A program made the translations under genes and the position numbers. From an uncultured Bacteroidales bacterium (lineage in GTDB: Bacteria; Bacteroidota; Bacteroidia; Bacteroidales; P3): a stretch of DNA of 38,283 bases. The notes beneath the pieces are model-generated. The model was not told the DNA's origin and made no database searches. It worked only from the letters and a program-made list of their open reading frames with translations. The stretch spans positions 1 to 38,283 of the forward strand of contig CALDHX010000081.1 of assembly GCA_937901525.1 (NCBI GenBank). Direction: 5' to 3'. This document shows, one piece after another, positions 32,031 to 38,283 of this stretch; the first letter of the stretch is position 1; the number at the start of each line of letters is the position of its first letter.

Positions 32031-33260
32031 TTAGAAGCGTCCACCGCCTCCTCCACCACCGGAAAAGCCTCCTCCCCAACTTCCTCCGCCGGAAAATCCT
32101 CCTCCAAACGAACTTCCACTACCCATCCCTCCTACAATAACTCCCCCACTTCTTGGAATATCCGAATCAATATGTGATATATGATTACAATTCTTGCAAC
32201 GATAAGTTTTTCTCATTACCCCATTTCTAAAAGATGTAGGATACCTCATTACTTTCTCCGATTGCTTATAATAAGTCTTTGCTTTGCAAGAAGGACACTC
32301 ACTATAATTTGACAAAATCTTATCGTATGGATAAATTACCGTATTTCCACATTTCTCACATAGCCAAACATCATAATTTTTACTACCAACCTCCTCTTCA
32401 ATCTGTGCTTTACGACTCAAATACGTATCTTCCTCCTTTTCGGATAATAGTCTCATATCATTTAAGCAACTACATTTCACAGTTGATTTTTTAATTCTTC
32501 TTATCGCTATGCAATAAATCCAAATCAAAAGGAGCAATAATGCAGGAAAGAAAACAATTCCTACAATTAACCACGGCAAAGATTTTTGTTTTAACGCCTT
32601 TATTTTCTCTAATTTATAGTTATTACTGATATGAGAATAACCCTTGTAAATCAATGTGATAGCAAGGACAAAAAAAATCAAAGAAAAAATTAAAAAAATC
32701 AAAGAAAAAATAGAAAAATCCTTTGAAAAATTTTCTTTTTTCTTTGATTTTTTTTCATAAGTCTTATCTAATAGAGAAACAACCTGCTCTACGCCCAAAA
32801 TAAACCCTTCGTCCCATTTTTCTTGCTTGAAATAAGGAATCATATACTTATTTACAATTCTTGTAGATAAAGCATCGGTCAAAATTCCCTCAACTCCATA
32901 TCCCGTTCTAATGAAAACCTCACGCGAAGCCTTTGTAAGAATTATTATTATTCCGTTATCCTCACCTTTTTTCCCTATTTTCCAAGCATCAAACAACTCC
33001 ATAGACACATCTCTTGCAGAAGTATTTTGCTCACCGTTGATAGCAACAACTGCAATCTCTATTCCCGTTCTTTGATTCAAGGAATGAAGAAGCTGATTTA
33101 TTCTATCGGTTGCAGAAGACGAAAGAATTGCATCTTGATTTGCAACATAACAATTTGCACAACTTGTTTTAGGGTTTACAATTTGCTCAACCGAGAAAGC
33201 AAAAAGGCTATTGAATTGAGCCCAACAAACAAATAATAAGAATAAGACAAGTTTCCTCAT
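32031..33260 (-). CDS. TPM-domain membrane protein with zinc ribbons and Gly-rich tail
   Basis: The 409-residue protein has a signal peptide (MRKLVLFLLFVCWAQFNSLFAF) and a TPM_phosphatase domain (RINQLLHSLNQRTGIEIAVVAIN...GEDNGIIIILTKASREVFIRTGYGVEGILTD). Two membrane helices follow; the first, IFSLIFLIFSLIFFVLAITLIY, is encoded by a copy of the 21-bp repeat. A C-terminal cytoplasmic part holds CxC and CxxC pairs (CEKCGN, CPSCKA, CKNCNH), probable zinc ribbons, and a Gly/Ser-rich tail ending GGGGGGGRF. TPM-LemA pairs are common and have been linked to envelope stress or assembly of membrane protein complexes. It is the first gene of TPM-LemA-parC-unknown. Confidence 0.88.
   Translation of the reverse strand: MRKLVLFLLFVCWAQFNSLFAFSVEQIVNPKTSCANCYVANQDAILSSSATDRINQLLHSLNQRTGIEIAVVAINGEQNTSARDVSMELFDAWKIGKKGEDNGIIIILTKASREVFIRTGYGVEGILTDALSTRIVNKYMIPYFKQEKWDEGFILGVEQVVSLLDKTYEKKSKKKENFSKDFSIFSLIFLIFSLIFFVLAITLIYKGYSHISNNYKLEKIKALKQKSLPWLIVGIVFFPALLLLLIWIYCIAIRRIKKSTVKCSCLNDMRLLSEKEEDTYLSRKAQIEEEVGSKNYDVWLCEKCGNTVIYPYDKILSNYSECPSCKAKTYYKQSEKVMRYPTSFRNGVMRKTYRCKNCNHISHIDSDIPRSGGVIVGGMGSGSSFGGGFSGGGSWGGGFSGGGGGGGRF
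32671..32754. repeat. 21-bp-phased repeat array, locus 4, inside the TPM gene
   Basis: The 19-mer AAAAAAATCAAAGAAAAAA occurs at 32671-32689 and 32692-32710, 21 bp apart, and inverted at 32736-32754. The period of 7 codons keeps the reading frame and encodes an IFSLIF repeat in a membrane helix. The same 19-mer occurs once at 22795-22813. Confidence 0.75.
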
Positions 33261-33285
33261 TAAAAATTCATTAGAAAAATCACGA

Positions 33286-33293
33286 CAAAAGTA
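33286..33293 (-). promoter_or_regulatory. -7 box (TACTTTTG) for the TPM run
   Basis: On the minus strand TACTTTTG matches TAnnTTTG, 25 bases upstream of the TPM start codon. No clear -33 TTTG is seen. Confidence 0.5.
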
Positions 33294-33302
33294 ATATTTT
33301 TT

Positions 33303-33332
33303 TTTGAATTAAAGCATTTTTTACTACTTTTG
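33303..33332 (+). promoter_or_regulatory. Bacteroidota-type promoter (TTTG-N18-TACTTTTG) for trxB
   Basis: TTTG at 33303-33306 and TACTTTTG at 33325-33332 are separated by 18 bp. The trxB ATG is about 32 bases downstream. The region is shared with the divergent TPM promoter. Confidence 0.7.
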
Positions 33333-33364
33333 CAGTTTCAAAACAAAAAAACCTTATAATAATT

Positions 33365-34309
33365 ATGTCTGAATTTGAAAGAATAAAATGTTTGATAATA
33401 GGCTCGGGCCCTGGTGGCTATACAGCGGCAATTTACGCAGCAAGAGCAGATTTAAAGCCTGTTGTATTAGAAGGAATGCAAGCAGGAGGACAATTAACCA
33501 TTACAACAGAGATTGAGAACTTCCCAGGATACCCAGAAGGCGTAGAAGGAAGCGAAATGATGGAGCAAATAAAACAACAAGCTCAGCGTTTCGGAACAGA
33601 AGTTCGCCCAGAAGTTGTAGTAAAAGCCGATTTCTCTTCACGTCCTTTTAGAATTGAAACAGACAATGGTAGCAAAATAGAAGCAGAAGCAGTAATCATT
33701 GCAACAGGAGCAAGTGCAAGATGGTTAGGTCTTGAAAGCGAACAAAAATTTATGGGAATGGGCGTTTCTGCATGTGCAACTTGCGATGGATTCTTTTACA
33801 GAAATCAAGAAGTTGCAGTAGTTGGCGGAGGAGATACAGCGTGTGAAGAAGCCTCATACCTTGCAAACACTTGTAAAAAGGTTTATTTAATCGTTAGAAG
33901 AGACGAATTAAGAGCCTCAAAAGCAATGCAAGAAAGAGTAAAGGCTAATCCAAAAATTGAAATCGTTTGGAATCACAAACCAAATGAAGTTTTAGGAGAT
34001 GATAGTGGCGTTACAGCTTTTCGTTTAGAGCATTCACAAACAGGAGAGTTAAAAGAAATTGCAGTAACCGGCATATTCTTGGCAATAGGTCATAAACCAA
34101 ACACAGATTTCCTTGCAGGACAAATAGAATTGAACAAAGAAGGATACATAATCACACAAGACAAGAGTTCAAAGACAAATATAGAAGGAGTTTTCGCAGC
34201 AGGAGATGTATGCGACCCTACTTATCGTCAAGCAATCGTTGCAGCAGGAAGCGGATGCAAAGCCGCAATGGACTGCGAACGCTTTTTACTTGCAAATCCA
34301 TTAGCATAA
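33365..34309 (+). CDS. trxB: Thioredoxin-disulfide reductase
   Basis: This 314-residue flavoenzyme uses NADPH to reduce thioredoxin. The FAD loop GSGPGGYTAAIYAARA starts at residue 13, the redox pair is Cys137/Cys140 in SACATCDGFF, the NADPH-binding motif is VVGGGDTACEEA, and the C-terminal FAD motif GVFAAGDVCDPTYRQAIVAAGSGCKAA is intact. Length and motifs are normal. It shares a divergent promoter region with the TPM gene and is followed after 4 bases by a porin gene, so the two are probably co-transcribed. Confidence 0.97.
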   Translation: MSEFERIKCLIIGSGPGGYTAAIYAARADLKPVVLEGMQAGGQLTITTEIENFPGYPEGVEGSEMMEQIKQQAQRFGTEVRPEVVVKADFSSRPFRIETDNGSKIEAEAVIIATGASARWLGLESEQKFMGMGVSACATCDGFFYRNQEVAVVGGGDTACEEASYLANTCKKVYLIVRRDELRASKAMQERVKANPKIEIVWNHKPNEVLGDDSGVTAFRLEHSQTGELKEIAVTGIFLAIGHKPNTDFLAGQIELNKEGYIITQDKSSKTNIEGVFAAGDVCDPTYRQAIVAAGSGCKAAMDCERFLLANPLA

Positions 34310-34313
34310 AACA

Positions 34314-36068
34314 ATGCAAGCAAAGAAAACATTTCTTTTTGCATTAACATATATTCTAATAAGTCTTCCTTTTCACGTCTTTTCACAAGAAGAAAAGGAA
34401 GACTCTCTACATATATCAAATATTTACTTCAAAGCCGACAACAAATCCTTTCTAATCGATAGCGTTCACAAGATTGAAAACGATTTATACTCCACTCACC
34501 GAGTAGATGCAACAAAACAAATCGACGCTCCTTTCTTTCAAACTCTCTCAACCCTTGGAGGAGCAAGCCAAAGCTTAGAATTTTTGGCTCAAAACCCTAC
34601 TTACAACTTTCTACCCAATCTTTTCTTACCTTATTTCCACACATTAGAAAACATAAACTTCTATCAATTAAGCAATCCATATAGTTTATTGAAATATTCC
34701 AATGATATAAACTCCTCACAATACTTTACAATAATCCATTCTCAAAACCTTGCAAAAGGATTGAACGTAGCGGTGAAATATGACGTAAATTACGCCGATG
34801 GAATCTTTGCAACCTCGGAGGTAATGAACCAATTTTTTGATTTTACAGCAAACTATGTTTCAAAAAGTGGAAGATACCGTGCCTTACTTTCTTTCATTAG
34901 AAATCGTGTTTACTTGAATGAAAACGGCGGAATCTTACATGACACGCTTTGGACAAACCAATCATATTCAAAACCCGAAACCTACCCTACTCTTTACACA
35001 AGTGCATATAGCAAATACAAGAATTACAACATTTCTTTAACACAACACTACCTTTTAAGCAAAGAAAAAAAACTTGGAGCTTTGAGTCATCAAATCATCT
35101 ATGAGGATTTAACACGACTATTCAACAATTTAGAAACACAAAGCGGAGATTCCATCACTCAAACCAACATAGAAAACACTCTTTCGTGGACAAACAAAAC
35201 CACATCAAGCAAAAACTTTTTCATTCCCCTAAACATAGGAATCACACATAGAGTTTTGTCTTACAGCAACACAGACACCTATTTCAAAAATCAAGTTTCG
35301 CCATTTGCAAGTGTAGGATTAAACATAAAAAACTTTGATTTAGAAGGACGATACACACAAATATTCTCCGAAAGCAAAGAAAACGAACACCAAGCCTTTG
35401 TAAAAGCAAGTTATAAAAAAAGAATCACTCTACAAGCCGAGCAAAACAAAGCCTATGGCAACTATTACATTCAATATTACAGCAAAACAAATCCAACACT
35501 CACCAATAGCCTAAAACTAAACTACAACACAAAGAATTTAAACATAGATCTATCTTACAATCAAGTAGAAAACGCAACCTATATTGATGAAAACCTACAA
35601 ATCATTCAAGTAAACGAAAAAGCAAACCTATTTAAAGCCAAAGCATATTGCGATTATTCATTTGGAATCTTCAACACAAAAGCACAAATGCTTTATCAAA
35701 AAACCGATAATCAAGAAGCGATACGCCTACCCGAGTTTCAAGCAAAAGCAAGCCTTGCAATAAAAGTCAATCTCTTTGGAGGAAAAATGACAAGCCTTTT
35801 TGGAGTAGATTTAAACTACTTCTCAGCCTACTATGCCGATGTTTACAATGCAGAAATTGGCTTTTTCACACGCCAAAACCAAGAATTGATAGGCAATTAC
35901 CTTTATGCCGATGTTTTTGCCAACATAAAAATTTCACAATGTAACCTTTTCATTTGCCTTGAACACCCTTACGCAGGCTTGATTTCAAACAATTATTTCG
36001 CCACACCACACTATCCACACTCCGGTCTTAACTTCCGTTGGGGATTAAGTTGGGAATTGTGGAATTAA
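34314..36068 (+). CDS. Putative porin (Porin_10-like outer-membrane protein)
   Basis: This 584-residue protein has a signal peptide (ending VFSQ) followed by a long beta-rich sequence with conserved features of the Bacteroidota putative porin family. These include LGGASQSLEFLAQNPTYNF near the N-terminus, repeated short amphipathic strands through the middle (e.g. GLNVAVKYDVNYADG, YRALLSFIRNRVYLNENGG), and a terminal aromatic strand GLNFRWGLSWELWN. It is expected to form an outer-membrane channel; the substrate is unknown. It begins 4 bases after trxB. The downstream intergenic region carries the 33-bp repeats at 36076-36162. Confidence 0.8.
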   Translation: MQAKKTFLFALTYILISLPFHVFSQEEKEDSLHISNIYFKADNKSFLIDSVHKIENDLYSTHRVDATKQIDAPFFQTLSTLGGASQSLEFLAQNPTYNFLPNLFLPYFHTLENINFYQLSNPYSLLKYSNDINSSQYFTIIHSQNLAKGLNVAVKYDVNYADGIFATSEVMNQFFDFTANYVSKSGRYRALLSFIRNRVYLNENGGILHDTLWTNQSYSKPETYPTLYTSAYSKYKNYNISLTQHYLLSKEKKLGALSHQIIYEDLTRLFNNLETQSGDSITQTNIENTLSWTNKTTSSKNFFIPLNIGITHRVLSYSNTDTYFKNQVSPFASVGLNIKNFDLEGRYTQIFSESKENEHQAFVKASYKKRITLQAEQNKAYGNYYIQYYSKTNPTLTNSLKLNYNTKNLNIDLSYNQVENATYIDENLQIIQVNEKANLFKAKAYCDYSFGIFNTKAQMLYQKTDNQEAIRLPEFQAKASLAIKVNLFGGKMTSLFGVDLNYFSAYYADVYNAEIGFFTRQNQELIGNYLYADVFANIKISQCNLFICLEHPYAGLISNNYFATPHYPHSGLNFRWGLSWELWN

Positions 36069-36075
36069 ACCACTC

Positions 36076-36162
36076 AAATTTCGGGGAAACGGAATAATTC
36101 GGTGTTTCAAATTTTGGGGAAACGGAATAAAATAGCAAAATAAATTTTGGGGAAACGGAATA
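36076..36162 (+). repeat. Three 33-bp-phased direct repeats (operator-like)
   Basis: Units of 21 bp, consensus AAATTT(T/C)GGGGAAACGGAA plus TA, lie at 36076-36096, 36109-36129 and 36142-36162, exactly 33 bp apart with 12-bp spacers. The third unit contains the -33 box of the next promoter. Units 2 and 3 are identical; unit 1 differs at one base. Confidence 0.75.
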
Positions 36163-36176
36163 TTTAACTATTTTTG
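36146..36176 (+). promoter_or_regulatory. Bacteroidota-type promoter (TTTG-N19-TATTTTTG) within a repeat and palindrome
   Basis: TTTG at 36146-36149 lies inside the third 33-bp repeat. After 19 bp, TATTTTTG (36169-36176) is partly framed by the inverted repeat AACTAT-N6-ATAGTT (36166-36183). The ATPase gene starts at 36201. The overlap suggests that a protein bound to the repeats or palindrome controls this promoter. Confidence 0.7.
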
Positions 36177-36200
36177 CATAGTTAAAAATATTGTAATACT

Positions 36201-37538
36201 ATGAAAAATAGGGTTTTTAAAAGAAAAATATACGACAAAATCCTCAAATGGAAACAAGAATCCAATGGAACGACTGCTTTAATGATTCAAGGAGCAAGAC
36301 GAATTGGTAAATCTACTATTGTAGAAGAGTTTGCAAAAAATGAATATTCTTCATATTTGATTATTGATTTCAACAAAACATCTGAATTTGTAAAATCTCT
36401 TTTTGACGATTTAATGGATTTAGATTTTATCTTTTTACAATTGCAAACCATTTATAAAGTTGTGCTAAAAAAACGTAAGTCTGTAATCATATTTGATGAA
36501 GTACAAAAATGCCCAAACGCACGTCAAGCAATCAAATACCTTGTTCAAGACGGAAGATACGACTATATTGAAACGGGATCTCTTATAAGCATAAGACAAA
36601 ACACAAAAGATATTACAATACCAAGCGAAGAAGAACAAATAAATATGTACCCTATGGACTTTGAAGAATTCCTTTGGGCATTAGGAGACCAAGTTTCTAT
36701 TCCTCTTATAAGAACATTCTATGAAAAAAGAAAGCCTTTGGGAGTTGCACATCGTGCAAAACAAAAAGATTTACGCTTATATATGTTAATTGGAGGAATG
36801 CCTCAAGCAGTCAATGAGTACATAAAAACAAACAATCTTGCGAAAGTAGATGAAGTAAAACAAAGAATAATCAAATTATATGCTGATGATTTCTTAAAAA
36901 TCGATGCAACAGGAAAATTAAGCAAGTTGTTTATGGCTATTCCTTCGCAATTAAACAAAAACACATTACGATATTATAGTAGCAGTGTAGTAGGAAAATT
37001 AACAAGCAATACAGTAGATGAATTATTAATCAACCTTGAAGACAGCAAAGCGGTGCTTATCTCCTATCATTCTAACGATCCAAACGTTGGATTATCGCTT
37101 ACAAAAGATATTTCAAAGTATAAACTTTTCATAGCAGACACAGGATTGTTTATTACAATGGCTTTCTGGGATAAAGACTTTGCAGAAAACGTAATATACC
37201 AAAAATTATTATCCGATAAGTTAGAAGCAAATCTTGGATATGTATATGAAAATCTCGTAGCTCAAATGATTACAGCCACAGGTAGTAAACTTTTTTATTA
37301 CACATTTGCAAAAGACGAAAAACACTCTTACGAAATAGACTTTCTTTTAGCAAGAGAGAATAAAATTTGCCCTATTGAAGTAAAATCATCTGGCTATAAA
37401 ACACACTCATCACTTGACGCATTCAGAGCAAAGTACTCTTCAAGAATAAAAAATAGCTATTTAATCTACACAAAAGACTTTCAAATAGGCGAAAACGAAT
37501 TAATGTACATTCCTTTCTATATGACAGGAATGATCTAA
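36201..37538 (+). CDS. AAA-family ATPase with DUF4143 and PD-(D/E)XK-like C-terminus
   Basis: The 445-residue protein has Walker A GARRIGKST at residues 31-39 and Walker B SVIIFDEVQ (Asp99/Glu100). A DUF4143 region follows, with FEEFLWALGDQ and LYMLIGGMPQAVNEYI. Near the C-terminus, EIDFLL (Asp380) and PIEVKSSG (Glu393, Lys395) form a D...ExK pattern of the PD-(D/E)XK nuclease fold. Such ATPases are abundant in Bacteroidales and of unknown role; their multiplicity suggests mobility or defence (inference). It is a single gene with its own repeat-controlled promoter and ends 18 bases before a strong terminator. Confidence 0.9.
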   Translation: MKNRVFKRKIYDKILKWKQESNGTTALMIQGARRIGKSTIVEEFAKNEYSSYLIIDFNKTSEFVKSLFDDLMDLDFIFLQLQTIYKVVLKKRKSVIIFDEVQKCPNARQAIKYLVQDGRYDYIETGSLISIRQNTKDITIPSEEEQINMYPMDFEEFLWALGDQVSIPLIRTFYEKRKPLGVAHRAKQKDLRLYMLIGGMPQAVNEYIKTNNLAKVDEVKQRIIKLYADDFLKIDATGKLSKLFMAIPSQLNKNTLRYYSSSVVGKLTSNTVDELLINLEDSKAVLISYHSNDPNVGLSLTKDISKYKLFIADTGLFITMAFWDKDFAENVIYQKLLSDKLEANLGYVYENLVAQMITATGSKLFYYTFAKDEKHSYEIDFLLARENKICPIEVKSSGYKTHSSLDAFRAKYSSRIKNSYLIYTKDFQIGENELMYIPFYMTGMI

Positions 37539-37556
37539 ACAAAGAAAAAGAAAAAC

Positions 37557-37601
37557 AAAACGCTCGTAAGTCAAAATAAAACTAAGACTTACGAGCGTTT
37601 T
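37557..37601. terminator. Strong bidirectional terminator
   Basis: A perfect 16-bp inverted repeat pairs AAAACGCTCGTAAGTC (37557-37572) with 37586-37601, with A- and T-runs on both sides. It serves the ATPase gene and overlaps the last codons and stop (37582-37584) of the convergent TPR gene. Confidence 0.85.
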
Positions 37602-38283
37602 TCTTAAAATTTAAGAAAGTCAAAATACTATTAATCTTTCCCAACAACCTTGACCAAAATCCTTTCTTCTTTTTCGGCTCTTCTCTCTTGCCTTGCGATT
37701 CTTCCGACTTTTGTTTCGCTATCGCAATGTTTCGTAAAGTTTGTTGAGTATAAGGATGTTGTTCTCCTAAAATGGCTTTTCTTATTTCCAAGGCTTTGAT
37801 AAAATATTCCAAAGCTTTGGTATGGTTTCCTGAATTACCGTAAACAATTCCTATGTTGTTGTAAGATCCTGCGGTATCGCGGTGCTTTTCTCCCAAAACG
37901 GCTTTTCTAATTTCCAAGGCTTTGAAATAATATTCCAAAGCTTTGTCATAGTCTTTCAGATTGTTGTAAACAACTCCTATGTTGTTGTAAGATATTGCGG
38001 TATGAGAGTGCTTTTCTCCCAAGACTTCTTCGAATATTTCCAAGGCTTTGAAATAATATTCCAAGGCTTTACCCCAGTCTCCCAAATTACTGTAAACAAG
38101 TCCTATGTTGTTATAAGACATTGCGGTATCGGGGTGATTTTTTCCTAAAACGGCTTTATAGATTTCCAAGGCTTTGTTATAATATTCCAAGGCTTTACCC
38201 CAGTATCCCAAATTACTGTAAACAAGTCCTATGTTGTTGTAAGACATTGCGGTATCGGGGTGATTTTCTCCTAAAACGGTTTT
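37582..38283 (-). CDS. Tetratricopeptide-repeat protein (5' partial)
   Basis: The frame is open to the right edge, so the start lies beyond the window; an internal Met at 38247 is within a repeat. At least four 42-residue TPR units are visible, of the type YNNIGLVYSNLGDWGKALEYY followed by a linker such as AVLGEKHPDTA. The DNA period is 126 bp, and the last two copies (around 38068-38155 and 38194-38281) are nearly identical, indicating recent duplication. After the repeats comes a basic tail with a hydrophobic stretch (FWSRLLGKINSILTFLNF). Long TPR arrays of this kind mediate protein contacts and are often fused to a two-component or helix-turn-helix domain upstream; that part is outside the window. 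The 3' end overlaps the terminator stem at 37586-37601. Confidence 0.85.
   Translation of the reverse strand, partial: KTVLGENHPDTAMSYNNIGLVYSNLGYWGKALEYYNKALEIYKAVLGKNHPDTAMSYNNIGLVYSNLGDWGKALEYYFKALEIFEEVLGEKHSHTAISYNNIGVVYNNLKDYDKALEYYFKALEIRKAVLGEKHRDTAGSYNNIGIVYGNSGNHTKALEYFIKALEIRKAILGEQHPYTQQTLRNIAIAKQKSEESQGKREEPKKKKGFWSRLLGKINSILTFLNFKKNARKS

Noticed and set aside
32031..32130. Collagen-like or secreted repeat domain in the Gly-rich tail of the TPM protein
   Set aside because: Gly/Ser-rich tails are normal for TPM proteins and show no Gly-X-Y period.
36076..36162. Possible CRISPR array in the 33-bp repeats
   Set aside because: Spacers are only 12 bp, there are only three units, no cas genes are present, and the last unit overlaps a promoter.

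Overview
The window comes from a low-G+C member of the phylum Bacteroidota, most likely of the order Bacteroidales (order-level placement is inference). The evidence is protein families typical of that phylum: type IX secretion (T9SS) sorting domains of type A (residues near 1850-2059 and 16080-16320) and type B/CHU_C (27090-27374), a BspA-like leucine-rich-repeat protein, a DNRLRE protein, SprB-like repeats, a Porin_10-like porin and a Bacteroides-type ParC. Several intergenic regions also carry the Bacteroidota promoter pattern, a TTTG box about 18-19 bp upstream of TAnnTTTG, and most genes lack a Shine-Dalgarno sequence. I see no tRNA, rRNA, insertion sequence or CRISPR array.

Layout. 1-2113: the 3' part of a secreted BspA-like protein and its terminator. 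2114-2886: an 800-bp region without a large gene that holds a bidirectional terminator, a 21-bp-phased A-tract array, four 22-bp-phased palindromes, a canonical promoter and a strongly structured RNA that can adopt two exclusive folds. 2887-4077: a small membrane protein, a lipoprotein and the remains of a frameshifted micro-membrane protein. 4114-5035 (minus): a three-gene cassette with DUF3791-like and DUF3990-like (ADP-ribosyltransferase fold) genes plus a third small gene, resembling a toxin-antitoxin unit. 5120-14093 (minus): tpiA-prmA-(1508-aa exported protein)-plsY-M3 peptidase, closely spaced behind one -7 box. 14222-17353 (minus): a T9SS-exported DNRLRE protein followed by a methyltransferase and a family 9 glycosyltransferase, with a perfect promoter. 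17455-20996 (minus): ispH-recF-DUF721-flippase with overlapping genes. 21066-22786 (plus): DUF2156 and GNAT genes, overlapping. 22876-23412 (minus): a small beta-barrel protein. 23445-28007 (plus): a giant CHU_C adhesin-like protein and RNase H. 28009-33260 (minus): TPM-LemA-parC-unknown. 33365-36068 (plus): trxB and a porin. 36201-37538 (plus): an AAA/DUF4143 ATPase behind three 33-bp-phased direct repeats. 37582-38283 (minus): a partial TPR protein.

Most of the window is housekeeping DNA of a commensal-type anaerobe: isoprenoid synthesis (ispH), replication and repair (recF, DUF721, parC, rnhA), glycolysis (tpiA), phospholipid synthesis (plsY), redox (trxB) and envelope proteins. The unusual content lies in its non-coding parts. 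First, a 21-bp-phased repeat built on CAAAG flanked by A-tracts occurs at four separate loci, one of them inside a coding region where the 7-codon period keeps the frame. Second, a promoter-driven RNA at about 2552-2802 can fold either as a long rod or as an intrinsic terminator. Third, two short-period operator-like arrays (22 bp and 33 bp) sit just upstream of, or overlap, perfect promoters. These, with the three-gene DUF3990 cassette, are the best candidates for undescribed biology here.
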